Origin: Leptolyngbya sp. FACHB-321
GTDB lineage: Bacteria; Cyanobacteriota; Cyanobacteriia; Leptolyngbyales; Leptolyngbyaceae
Length of the DNA: 64,000 bases
Assembly (NCBI RefSeq): GCF_014695975.1
Contig: NZ_JACJPI010000041.1
Span: 33,074 to 97,073, forward strand
Reading direction: 5' to 3'
Shown piece after piece: positions 33,909-41,900 of this stretch. Every line of letters begins with the position of its first letter. Positions within the stretch are counted from its first letter, which is position 1. Below the pieces are notes generated by a model. That model made no database searches and had not been told where the DNA came from. It worked only from the letters and a program-made list of their open reading frames with translations. Both the position numbers and the translations under genes were made by a program.

Positions 33909-34973
33909 ATGAACACGCCTAGGCTCGAAGCGTTCTGCCGCAGCGTGGGGCAGGCTTGGTATAGTCCCAATGATCAGGTCAATGAAGCGATTCAGTGGCT
34001 GTTGGAGTATGGGTATCCAGTCCTACCGATCGCGCCGCAAAATGAACAAACCATAGTTAAAGGCAGACTGCTTTACAGCGGCAAAAATCCCTCCTACCTA
34101 GACCGTTATGCTAGAGCAGTTTTAGTCAACCATATGCAGTTTCAGCACCGTCTGCCATGTCAGGACGAACTGAAGCGTTGGTTTGCCCATGAAGCCACAG
34201 GTGTAGCCACTCTGGGCGGTTGGCAAAACACAGTCTGGATCGACATTGACCGTAAGCATTTTGCCACCACAGAAGCCTGCAACGCCGTTGTCAGACGGTT
34301 ATTGCAGCAAGCGTCGTTAAAACACACTTTCGTTGAACGAACCCAAAGCGGTGGCTACCACATTGGGGTACGGTGTCGGCAACTGCCTGACTTCACTCGG
34401 TGTTGCTTGAGCCACTCCCAGTTAAGGCTGGGTGACCTGCTGGGCGCTGGCAAAGTGTGTGTTATGGCACCAACCCAAGGCGTAGACGGTAGCTACCAAT
34501 CGCTAAGTCGGGCTGAACCAGTCTGGGTGAATCAAATTACCGATCTGGGCATAGCCCCAAAACGACAGCCAAAGCCACAACCAAAGGACTGGAGTGCAGA
34601 CGCCAGCAACACATCCTACAGCCTTGGGACAGGCACTGTTAGCTTGGAACGGCTGTTAAGCCGACGTGTCCAAAACCTCGTTCTTAACCAGCCCACTAAA
34701 GGCGATCGCAGCGAAGCTTTGACCGCTGTTGCTAGAGAAGCGTTTGGTTGGGAATGGTTTGCCAGCCAATACGGCGTGCAGGTTCACCCTGACGCAGAGA
34801 CGTTTTGCTTTGTACTGAGGCATCGCTGGCAATTAGACATTGGTCGTGTGCAACGCATACTCAACAGCACCTCTTACGGTAGACCGGTACGTGATTCCAC
34901 GCCAAGCCTTTACACAGTCTCAGGAGCCAGCGCCTGTTTAGGCAAACTCCGTTGGGCCAGGCACAACCATTAG
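33909..34973 (+). CDS. Primase-polymerase (Prim-Pol, AEP) domain protein
   Basis: 354 residues. N-terminal QVNEAIQWLLEYGYPVLPIA is the usual opening of bifunctional primase/polymerase domains; the catalytic DxD is in VWIDIDRKH (~residue 109), and QSGGYHIGV (~147) gives the sGGxH motif. The C-terminal ~120 residues may be a helical primase-associated domain. It probably makes the primers for this replicon. It stands alone, with the helicase in the adjacent upstream gene. Confidence 0.82.
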   Translation: MNTPRLEAFCRSVGQAWYSPNDQVNEAIQWLLEYGYPVLPIAPQNEQTIVKGRLLYSGKNPSYLDRYARAVLVNHMQFQHRLPCQDELKRWFAHEATGVATLGGWQNTVWIDIDRKHFATTEACNAVVRRLLQQASLKHTFVERTQSGGYHIGVRCRQLPDFTRCCLSHSQLRLGDLLGAGKVCVMAPTQGVDGSYQSLSRAEPVWVNQITDLGIAPKRQPKPQPKDWSADASNTSYSLGTGTVSLERLLSRRVQNLVLNQPTKGDRSEALTAVAREAFGWEWFASQYGVQVHPDAETFCFVLRHRWQLDIGRVQRILNSTSYGRPVRDSTPSLYTVSGASACLGKLRWARHNH

Positions 34974-35103
34974 CTGAACAGTCAAAACCAGACACAATCA
35001 ACTCTCCCACCCATTCCCCTACTCCCCTTCTGACGAAGCGGCAGAGCAGTCGTTTCGTTTAAGGAGCCTCAGTATGGGAGCTGTTAACAGGTAGACGGGA
35101 AAT

Positions 35104-36898
35104 CCCCGGTCTTCTCTAAGCCGGGGATGAGAGGCGCAGTAATGGAGCGGAGCGGAGTTGTCAACTAGATCGCCGGGGAGTCCTGATTCTGAATGTACTG
35201 CTTCAACACTTTAATCGGTGCCCCGCCAGTAGACGCAACAAAGTATTGCTCACCCCAAAGTACATTCTTCCAGTAGAACTTGCTCAGTTCTTCGGCAAAC
35301 TCTTGTCTCAAGATCCGGCTAGATGCTGACTTGAGGCTACCCATCAGGCTAGAGATGTTGTTGTTTGGATGCAGATCAATCAAGAGATAAATGTGGTTAG
35401 CTTCTGCGCCACACTCCTCAAGGGTGCATTTTCGCGTTTCCAATATTCGCGTAAAGATTTCCTCTAGCCGTTTGACCATTGCTGCATTGAAAACGTGCTT
35501 GCGATATTTGGGGACAAAAAAGACGTGTAAGTGAATTGAGAAAACACAGTGTGAAGCTTTCCTGTAGCCAGTCTTGGGCATGATAACTCAAGCTATAATA
35601 ACCTCGTGATTGTAACCCGCAGAATTACTTTCAGGCTGTATCCAAAACCCGCTCAAGAGCGCAAGCTGTATGAGTGGCGACGGTTGCATTGTTATCTTTA
35701 CAACTCTGCTTTGGCAGACCGAAAGGATAGCTATCAAAAGCTTGGCAAGTCTGTAGGTTACTTCGATCAGCAGAACCGACTGCCTGCGTTCAAAACAGTG
35801 TGGACTGAGTTCATTGAGCTTGGTTCGCAGGCTTTACAAGCCACGCTCAAACGGGTTGATTTTGCGTTCCAGCGCTTCTTCAAGGGCTTGGGTGGCTATC
35901 CTCGGTTTCAGTCGATTCGGCATTATTCAGGCTGGACTTATCCAGCTACTAGCGGCTGGAAGGCTCACACAACGGGCGATAACGGGTATCTGGAATTATC
36001 TAATTTGGGGCAGATTCAGATGCGCGGCAAAGCACGCACCTGGGGCGTTCCGACTACTTGCACCATCGTTTATCGACACGGCAAGTGGTATGCCTCTGTC
36101 ACGGTGAAATGTGAACCTCAAAGAAAGACTGAAGAAGGTGCGGTGGGGCTTGATTTTGGCACACTGACGGCAATCGCTGTGAGTGATGGTCAAAAGATTG
36201 AGAATCCCCGCTACTTTGCTGCTACTCAAGCAAAAGTCAGGCAAGCATCAAAACAGAAACGGAGGAAGAGGGCACCCAATCGCAAGCTAAAGATCAAAGG
36301 TTCGCGCCGCTGGAAGAAAGCCCAACAAAGAGTCTCCAAGCTTGTCCGCAAGGCAGCTAGACAGCGCACAGACTGGGCGCATCAACGCACGGCAGAGATC
36401 GTGAGCAGTAACAGCCTCGTCGTGACGGAAAAGCTCAATATCAAAGGCATGACCAGCAAAGCCAAAAAGGGTAAGCGGAAACGCCAGAAGACTAGCTTGA
36501 ACCGCTCCATCTTGGATGTTGGCTGGGGCATGATGCGCGGGATGTTGGCGTACAAAGAGACGGAGGCGAACGGAATTTACCTGGAAGCACCGACTCAAAA
36601 ACTCAAGCCATCGCAGCGCTGCCCTGAATGCTGGCAAGTCAAACCAAAGACCCTGAATGAGCGTATTCACGACTGCCCCTGTGGTTGCACAGAGAATCGA
36701 GATGTCGCGTCTGCTAGGGTGTGCCTGCTTTGGGCAAGAGGGTTAGGAACTAGCCTTCTCAAAGACGCAGATCAGTCCGGCTCTACCAAAAGCCCCAAGC
36801 ATACTGGAGGCTTTCGGCAACTGGCTGAAACGAAGCGTCAGAAACTCCGCAATCTAGAGGACTCTGGGTTAGAAACCCCGTCCTCCTATGAGGCGGGG
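35104..36898. mobile_element. IS200/IS605-family element 2 (divergent tnpA and tnpB)
   Basis: Divergent tnpA (-) and tnpB (+) lie between hairpins CCCCGG...CCGGGG (35104-35126) and CCCCG...CGGGG (36876-36898), similar in form to element 1. The right hairpin overlaps the last codons of tnpB, where the guide (omega) RNA scaffold is expected. The transposases are not close relatives of those in element 1. Confidence 0.78.
35165..35581 (-). CDS. tnpA: IS200/IS605 TnpA with altered HUH motif
   Basis: 138 residues, normal length, with the tyrosine in VLKQYIQNQ intact. The metal motif reads ANHIYLLIDL where HxH (HVHLLV-like) is expected, so the second histidine is a tyrosine (codon TAT; CAT is one base away). 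This should weaken or abolish cleavage, making the element immobile unless complemented. The start is 24 bp from divergent tnpB. Confidence 0.88.
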   Translation of the reverse strand: MPKTGYRKASHCVFSIHLHVFFVPKYRKHVFNAAMVKRLEEIFTRILETRKCTLEECGAEANHIYLLIDLHPNNNISSLMGSLKSASSRILRQEFAEELSKFYWKNVLWGEQYFVASTGGAPIKVLKQYIQNQDSPAI

Positions 36899-36901
36899 TA
36901 G
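35606..36901 (+). CDS. tnpB: TnpB RNA-guided nuclease, canonical type
   Basis: 431 residues from a GTG. RuvC-like residues: Asp in AVGLDFGT (~181), Glu in LVVTEKLNIKGM (~274) and Asp in ENRDVASARV (~366). The zinc finger CPEC ... CPCGC (~338-362) lies between the last two. The basic linker KQKRRKRAPNRKLKIKGSRR is typical. It should form a complex with an RNA from the element's right end and cut matching DNA beside a short motif, helping to keep the element. All key residues are present, so it may be active although its TnpA is not. Confidence 0.92.
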   Translation: MIVTRRITFRLYPKPAQERKLYEWRRLHCYLYNSALADRKDSYQKLGKSVGYFDQQNRLPAFKTVWTEFIELGSQALQATLKRVDFAFQRFFKGLGGYPRFQSIRHYSGWTYPATSGWKAHTTGDNGYLELSNLGQIQMRGKARTWGVPTTCTIVYRHGKWYASVTVKCEPQRKTEEGAVGLDFGTLTAIAVSDGQKIENPRYFAATQAKVRQASKQKRRKRAPNRKLKIKGSRRWKKAQQRVSKLVRKAARQRTDWAHQRTAEIVSSNSLVVTEKLNIKGMTSKAKKGKRKRQKTSLNRSILDVGWGMMRGMLAYKETEANGIYLEAPTQKLKPSQRCPECWQVKPKTLNERIHDCPCGCTENRDVASARVCLLWARGLGTSLLKDADQSGSTKSPKHTGGFRQLAETKRQKLRNLEDSGLETPSSYEAG

Positions 36902-36945
36902 TTCATGGAGCGGATATGCGGAGGACACAGCATGACCGCCAGGCT

Positions 36946-36985
36946 CACCCCTCCACCTCACTCCTTCCTCCTGACGTCGCGACAG
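36946..36985 (+). promoter_or_regulatory. Pyrimidine-rich tract with TCCTGAC
   Basis: CACCCCTCCACCTCACTCCT-like run followed by TCCTGAC (36969-36975) and a G-rich GACAGGG. The stem is weak (CCTG/CAGG at best), so this is a possible fourth member of the TCCTGAC-loop group. The next start, ATG 37011, is 25 bases later. Confidence 0.4.
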
Positions 36986-37010
36986 GGCGTACTTCAGCTT
37001 GGCAGCGACT

Positions 37011-37334
37011 ATGAACCTAAGAGGCAACGGTTACGACCTCTCTCAAGACCTGAGAAGAGACGAACAACTCGCACAACAGTTTCCCCACGGAGGTCAATTT
37101 CCCGACTCACCAAACGCAGTGCGTGGGCATGAGTATGTCCGGTGTGTACTGCCTTGTCCAAACCCCCAGTGCCCTTACTACGGGTGGTTGCGAACAGGCG
37201 AGTTTACCATTGGGACACCAGGGTGGGACTGTGAGGCATTCATGACAACGTTGCTCAGTCAGGCGATAAAGCCACTCGACGCTCCAGTTCTAGTCTCACT
37301 AACTGGACAACACCCACAGAAAACGCTTGTCTAG
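37011..37334 (+). CDS. Small hypothetical protein with Cys pairs
   Basis: 107 residues from ATG 37011 (an in-frame TTG at 36999 is the alternative). The segment RCVLPCPNPQCPYYGW has three closely spaced cysteines that could form part of a zinc knuckle. No family recognised. Confidence 0.5.
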   Translation: MNLRGNGYDLSQDLRRDEQLAQQFPHGGQFPDSPNAVRGHEYVRCVLPCPNPQCPYYGWLRTGEFTIGTPGWDCEAFMTTLLSQAIKPLDAPVLVSLTGQHPQKTLV

Positions 37335-37490
37335 CGTTACAGCGTGCTGCCTTGTCTCAAACAGAGCCAGGGCAACATTTTTGCAAAAGAAGGAATGCCT
37401 GCTAGCAAAACGTATCGAAATGTAGGCATTCCCCATTTGAGACCAAAACCAAAAAAGCCAATCAAACCAAAACTAAAAAAGCCGCACCAT

Positions 37491-37757
37491 ATGAGCAACG
37501 AAGTAGGTTTGCTGATTCGGGCAGCGCGAAAGCGTAAGAAGCTTAGTCAGCGGGAGTTAGCAAGGAAAACTGGGATTGACTTCACTTACGTTTCCAAAAT
37601 TGAGCAAGGCAAACTAGCCTACGCACCCAAAGCAGCGGTTTTAGCCAAACTAGCGGTTTGCCTGGACTTGGACTTGCATGAACTGAAGCGGCTGTACGGT
37701 CAGCCAACCACAGAGTGGACGCCGAGTACGATCGTCCTCCTAGACTACGCTGGCTAA
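37491..37757 (+). CDS. XRE-family helix-turn-helix regulator
   Basis: 88 residues from ATG 37491: GLLIRAARKRKKLSQRELAR and KTGIDFTYVSKIEQGKLAYA form a clear Cro/C1-type helix-turn-helix. The open frame extends upstream, and ATG 37395 would add a basic, proline-rich arm (KPKKPIKPKLKKP). Neither start has a well-spaced ribosome site. It may control the module's replication or transfer genes. Confidence 0.82.
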   Translation: MSNEVGLLIRAARKRKKLSQRELARKTGIDFTYVSKIEQGKLAYAPKAAVLAKLAVCLDLDLHELKRLYGQPTTEWTPSTIVLLDYAG

Positions 37758-37785
37758 AGAAGCTAAACACCAAAACGAGGAATGT

Positions 37786-38016
37786 ATGACCAACAATGGA
37801 AACGCACTACTTTTACGACAAGAGGCGCTTGCACAGTTGGCGCAAAAACTGCACACGATCGCCGACGCATTGAAACCGTCAACGGCAGTGCAGACTTCAT
37901 GCAACAGCAACTCAGCCCCAGAACACCCAAAGCTCATGCAATACGTTTGCGGTACTGAACACCTGGGTTTGGCAAGCACCTACCTTGAACAACCAGTGTT
38001 GAAGCCGCAGCACTAA
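37786..38016 (+). CDS. Small hypothetical protein
   Basis: 76 residues. GAGGA lies about 5 bases before ATG 37786. The N-terminal half is amphipathic helix (RQEALAQLAQKLHTIADALK); the rest is low complexity. No family recognised. It is 28 bp downstream of the XRE regulator and probably in its operon. Confidence 0.5.
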   Translation: MTNNGNALLLRQEALAQLAQKLHTIADALKPSTAVQTSCNSNSAPEHPKLMQYVCGTEHLGLASTYLEQPVLKPQH

Positions 38017-38047
38017 CAGAGCAAGCCCCTGAAGTCAAAGGTTAAAC

Positions 38048-38224
38048 ATGCGTCAGCTCTACCTGTTCAAGCAAGCCCCAAAAGCTCGGTACGGTGGACA
38101 TGAAGGTCTCTTACCAAAGAAACATTGGCTCAAGCGTGCAGTGACGGCAGCTATTCGAGACCCACACTTCTGGTATCAGCCAGAACCACTGAGTTGGGGA
38201 CTTACGCCAACCATGTTGATGTAG
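38048..38224 (+). pseudogene. Small gene truncated by a MITE
   Basis: 58 codons: MRQLYLFKQAPKARYGGHEG, then LLPKKHWLKRAVTAAIRDPH and FWYQPEPLSWGLTPTMLM, then TAG (38222-38224). The stop codon is made by the first bases of the MITE that begins at 38220 (TGTAG), so the original protein was probably longer. No family recognised. It marks the right end of the replicon-like module. Confidence 0.55.
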
Positions 38225-38455
38225 AGCGAAGAAATAAGTGACAAGAACGAAGCACTATTTGTCAAGATCATCTGATGCCCTGAATTCATCTTCTTGGGGT
38301 TTGAAGCTTCTCTAAAAAACTCTGTAGCTGAGACGAGCAGCAAGAGCAAACCTTGATGTAGCAATACATTTTTTCTGGTGAGAATTAGAAAGAGTCAAAA
38401 TCGCTCATCGTGACATTTAGTTCTTCGTCAAAGACACTTATTTCTTCACCCTACA
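38220..38455. mobile_element. 236-bp MITE with TGTA...TACA ends
   Basis: The left end TGTAGAGCGAAGAAATAAGT and the reverse complement of the right end, TGTAGGGTGAAGAAATAAGT, agree at 18 of 20 positions; extending 3 bases gives 20 of 23. Inside each end, GTGAC/GTC-type sub-repeats recur, as in Tn7-like or Tn5053-like ends. No open frame of note is inside. Flanking 5-mers (GTTGA and CCTGT) do not match, so no target duplication is visible. Confidence 0.7.
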
Positions 38456-38468
38456 CCTGTGCTGTCGG

Positions 38469-38966
38469 TCACCCATAATCTTTTCCCATGTAGTGAACCT
38501 CAGGCGCGTTCTCTTGTGGTCCCAAGTCCTTCCATCTATGCCTAAGATAGAACGCTACTGCTCTTGTATTTGTCGGACTGACGCTCAAACGTGCGGAGTG
38601 CAAGTCAAACCGTTTGAAGAAGGCTGTTGCATACTCATCAAGCAGACTGGCAACGCCAGTACCGCGCCAAGGGGCAGCGACGTAATACAAATTGACGTAG
38701 CCTAGTGAGGCCTCTGACCTGAAACGTCCCATTTCCATTTGACCGATGATTTCGCTGCCCGACCAAACGTGAACGCAGCCACCAGGAAACCGCTTCATCT
38801 TCTCGCACAGCCAGTTGATGTAGCGTTCTGCTCCTTTGCCATCGACCGCGTGAAAGCGTTCTGCTGACCCAAAGCTGCAAACATATGAATCTTCCCGGAA
38901 AGCTACGCAGACATCGGCGTGCTTTGCCAAATCAATTGGCTTAAACTCTAAAGGCTCAATCGGCAT
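38469..38966 (-). CDS. GNAT family N-acetyltransferase
   Basis: 165 residues. The acetyl-CoA site is in YYVAAPWRGTGVASLLDEYA (a variant of Q/RxxGxG/A) and the fold's later strand in ARLSVSPTNTRAVAFYLRHR. It transfers acetyl from acetyl-CoA to an amine; the substrate is unknown. An attC-like structure lies immediately upstream of the start, so it may be a captured integron gene cassette. Its 3' end is 14 bp from the MITE. Confidence 0.88.
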   Translation of the reverse strand: MPIEPLEFKPIDLAKHADVCVAFREDSYVCSFGSAERFHAVDGKGAERYINWLCEKMKRFPGGCVHVWSGSEIIGQMEMGRFRSEASLGYVNLYYVAAPWRGTGVASLLDEYATAFFKRFDLHSARLSVSPTNTRAVAFYLRHRWKDLGPQENAPEVHYMGKDYG

Positions 38967-38977
38967 AATTTAAGTTT

Positions 38978-39092
38978 GACTAACAGCCAAGCCGTATGCA
39001 ACGGCAGAACGCTGCCATTACCCGCTGTAGATAACCTTTGCATCATAAGCCAACCAATGCTCGGCGGTCGGCGTGTATGGGCGTTGTTAGGC
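38978..39092 (-). repeat. attC-like imperfect inverted repeat
   Basis: Read on the minus strand it begins GCCTAAC (39092-39086), matching the RYYYAAC inverse core, and ends GTTAGTC (38984-38978), one mismatch from the GTTRRRY core. The arms next to the cores are partly complementary (TAACA.CGCC / GGCTGTTA). Its 115-bp length and orientation relative to the GNAT gene fit an integron attC, but no integrase is nearby. Confidence 0.4.
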
Positions 39093-39212
39093 AGTGCTTT
39101 GGTGAGATTAAGACTTACTGATGATAGCTGTAAAGCTTAAGGTAGAATAGGGGCTATTTTGTTTTTGGTCTGAACAGATTAAATCCTCTCCTGTCCTCAA
39201 TCTCTAGCACTT

Positions 39213-40094
39213 ATGCAGAGCAACTTATTCACCGCTGTTTTACTGCCGCTGGCTCTAGCAATTGTCATGCTCGGTATGGGACTGAGTTTGGTGCCAGAAG
39301 ACTTTAAGCGAATCACTCGCTACCCCAAGGCGGTTGCAGTGGGCACGGTCTGCCAGGTATTGCTGCTGCCGCTGCTTGGGACACTGATTACACTGGTAGT
39401 GCCGATGCAACCGGAGATCGCTGTGGGTCTGATTGTTTTGGCAGTCTGCCCTGGTGGTCCTTCCTCGAACCTCGTTACCTATCTGGCAAAGGGTGATGTT
39501 GCTCTATCAGTGACGCTCACAGCAGTCAGCAGCATTATCACCGTGTTTACGATTCCTCTTTTTACCAATCTGGCGCTCCAGTATTTCCTCAGGGAAAGCG
39601 CTGCGATCACCCTGCCGATTGGCTCTACCATCCTGCAAATCTTCCTGATCACGCTGCTGCCTATAGCGATTGGGATGGCAATGCGTCACCAGTTTCCTGA
39701 CACAGCGCGTCGCCTAGAAAAGCAAATGAGCCGCCTTGCCGTCGGACTATTAGCACTGATTATTGTGCTGTTACTAATCAGGGAAGGTAGTAAGCTCCCA
39801 GGCTTCCTGGTGCAGGTGGGAATCGGCGTAGTGCTGCTCAACCTACTGGCAACGCTAGCAGGCTTTCTTGCTGGCAAGCTGTTTCGGCTGCCCTTGGCTC
39901 AACAGCTCTGTATTGCTATTGAAGTGGGCATTCAAAATGGAACGTTGGCGATCGCTATCACTGCTGGTCTACTCAATAACCCCGACATGGCAGTGCCCGC
40001 TGCCGTTTATAGCTTGTTGATGTATGTTACTGGCTTCGGAGCTATCCTCTATGGCAGACAAGCGATCAGTAGCGCGTCTAGCTTGAAGTGTTGA
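39213..40094 (+). CDS. BASS family (bile acid:sodium symporter-type) transporter
   Basis: 293 residues and about nine hydrophobic segments. The VLAVCPGGPSSNLVTYLAKG box and the later EVGIQNGTLAIAI box are the two signature motifs of the BASS/SBF family, where they form the sodium- and substrate-binding crossover. Bacterial members move organic anions such as pyruvate, pantoate or sulfur-containing acids; the substrate here is not evident. It stands alone. Confidence 0.9.
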   Translation: MQSNLFTAVLLPLALAIVMLGMGLSLVPEDFKRITRYPKAVAVGTVCQVLLLPLLGTLITLVVPMQPEIAVGLIVLAVCPGGPSSNLVTYLAKGDVALSVTLTAVSSIITVFTIPLFTNLALQYFLRESAAITLPIGSTILQIFLITLLPIAIGMAMRHQFPDTARRLEKQMSRLAVGLLALIIVLLLIREGSKLPGFLVQVGIGVVLLNLLATLAGFLAGKLFRLPLAQQLCIAIEVGIQNGTLAIAITAGLLNNPDMAVPAAVYSLLMYVTGFGAILYGRQAISSASSLKC

Positions 40095-40358
40095 ACGGCT
40101 GTCCTCGTTGCAAAACAGTCTCCAAAGCTTCCTGAGCGGCACAAATTTTGTTGCCCCTCGCGTACATAGCCTCTCGGCTTTAGCCTCAGCGCAGGGTGAG
40201 TCGCTTCAAACCATTGCTATAAGTATTCAAACTCGCGGCCATACCGCGGAAAATGCCTAACGTTCTTGTTGAGCGGATACAAAAAACTTCGGAACCTACT
40301 ATGATCTCCCTCTAGTCCGCTCCAACAGGGCTGTTATGCTGCGCTTTAAACTGGATAG

Positions 40359-40904
40359 TTATGCCGCTGCGCTTGACACATGGCTTACTGCACTCGCTAA
40401 GCCAGACCTCATCATGGCTGGGACAATGATCTGATGCACTGATCTGACCAGAACAAAGTAAGCTCGACCGAACCAGTTGTTGAATTTCACTACAGTTGAA
40501 ACAACAACCCAGCAGCTTCCCTCCTCTCGCTCTAAGCGGACTGAAACCCGATAATCGAGATGCTGATCATCCTCACCTAGCAGCAGCTCGTCCAGCCGAC
40601 GCTCGAGTACCTCGAAGGCCCCAACTGCTGTTCCTGGTTGAAGTTCGTCTCGGCTACTAGATGGCGCTGTGGCAATCGATGTTTTTAAACCAAACGGGTG
40701 AACCATAGCATTACGTAGCGCCAACAAGGCTGCAATCCACTGCGGTAGGGTCAAAAAGATGGCTCGTGTCACTGAGTCGATATTTTGAAGTTGCTCCTCT
40801 GGAACCTGACACTTAAAGGCATCGGCAAAATCAATGCCTGGTAATAATTGCCTTGCCAGGCTTGTACTGGGAATAGCAATTGCTTGAACAATGATTTTTT
40901 TCAT
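40359..40904 (-). CDS. DUF2867 family protein
   Basis: 181 residues. IDFADAFKC, ARAIFLTLPQWIAALLALRN, the VHPFGLK motif and WFGRAYFVLVRSVHQIIVPA are typical of the DUF2867 family, which has a START-like beta fold and unknown function. No membrane segment beyond a weak hydrophobic stretch. Confidence 0.75.
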   Translation of the reverse strand: MKKIIVQAIAIPSTSLARQLLPGIDFADAFKCQVPEEQLQNIDSVTRAIFLTLPQWIAALLALRNAMVHPFGLKTSIATAPSSSRDELQPGTAVGAFEVLERRLDELLLGEDDQHLDYRVSVRLEREEGSCWVVVSTVVKFNNWFGRAYFVLVRSVHQIIVPAMMRSGLASAVSHVSSAAA

Positions 40905-41190
40905 TTGTTTGCCTCTTTAACGTGAAGCTTGCCTTAACAAGATGCTTCAGATGACGACCCCACCCATGAACTCAAAGTGACTTCACTCTAAACACCAACA
41001 ACTAACTTCTCAACCACGCTTCAAATAAAATTTTCTGCCTAACGGTGAAGTTATAGGGCGGCAGAGAAGCTTGAGCTCTCACCGATAACCTCTGTACTGT
41101 TCGCACCGACGCAGTGTTGGGTGGCTGGTAACTAGCAACTCATGCCATTAGCACAGTAACTAATTGCCAGTGCCGTAAATTTAAGTTTCA

Positions 41191-41886
41191 TTAAGCTCCC
41201 TTGCCTAACATTGCAGGTACATCAATTTCTTTGATACAAGTGGCTCGCGATAATGAGAGAATGCAATCAATAATGCAAAGAAGATCTGTCAAAGGAATTG
41301 CTTCACCACCCGTTAGATTGTCTGATGCAAGATCAGCCAAAACTTCGGGTGTGCCAACATTGCCAGGATTAATTACTGTTACACCGATTTGCTGCGATCG
41401 CAATTCTTCACGCAGTGAATGCACTACACCCCGCAGCCCAAACTTAGAGGCACTATTGGCAACTTCCCTTCCTGGAAAGTGATCTCGACCTGAGAGCGCC
41501 CCCATAAAAATGATTTTCGGATTATTCGATCTTCGCAGGATCGGTAGTAACGCTTTCACCAACCGAATCGGGGCTAACAAATTGACTGCAATCACTCGGG
41601 TAATGTCTTCATCAGAACACGCTTCAAAGCGGTACTGACTGGTAAAGGCATGAGTCTCCCAGGTGCCCCCCATGTATAACAAGGCATCCAAGCAATCGTC
41701 CCCAATTGCCTTTAGCACCGTTTCTATACCTGTCAGGTTAGACAAATCTGCCTGCACCCATTCACCAACCGGAGCCGCTGTACGAGACACGGCTAATAAG
41801 CGATCGCACTGGTCTATGAAATGTTCTGCAACGGCAAGTCCAATGCCCCGGCTTGCACCGGCTACCAAAATTGTCTTTAAAGACAT
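41191..41886 (-). CDS. SDR-like protein lacking the catalytic tyrosine
   Basis: 231 residues. The cofactor loop GASRGIGLAVAEHF and NLLAPIRLVKALL are normal. The active-site helix reads EVANSASKFGL, where YSASK is expected: the tyrosine is replaced by Asn while the lysine remains. The C-terminus also lacks the usual DGG end. It may bind NAD(P) without classical catalysis. It follows the GNAT gene by 14 bp in one minus-strand operon, divergent from a TetR regulator. Confidence 0.82.
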   Translation of the reverse strand: MSLKTILVAGASRGIGLAVAEHFIDQCDRLLAVSRTAAPVGEWVQADLSNLTGIETVLKAIGDDCLDALLYMGGTWETHAFTSQYRFEACSDEDITRVIAVNLLAPIRLVKALLPILRRSNNPKIIFMGALSGRDHFPGREVANSASKFGLRGVVHSLREELRSQQIGVTVINPGNVGTPEVLADLASDNLTGGEAIPLTDLLCIIDCILSLSRATCIKEIDVPAMLGKGA

Positions 41887-41900
41887 GGCTGTGCTCCTGT

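Noticed and set aside
33431..33970. 179-codon minus-strand open frame
   Set aside because: Antisense to the coiled-coil end of the helicase fusion and to the Prim-Pol start; Ala/Ser/Cys low complexity.
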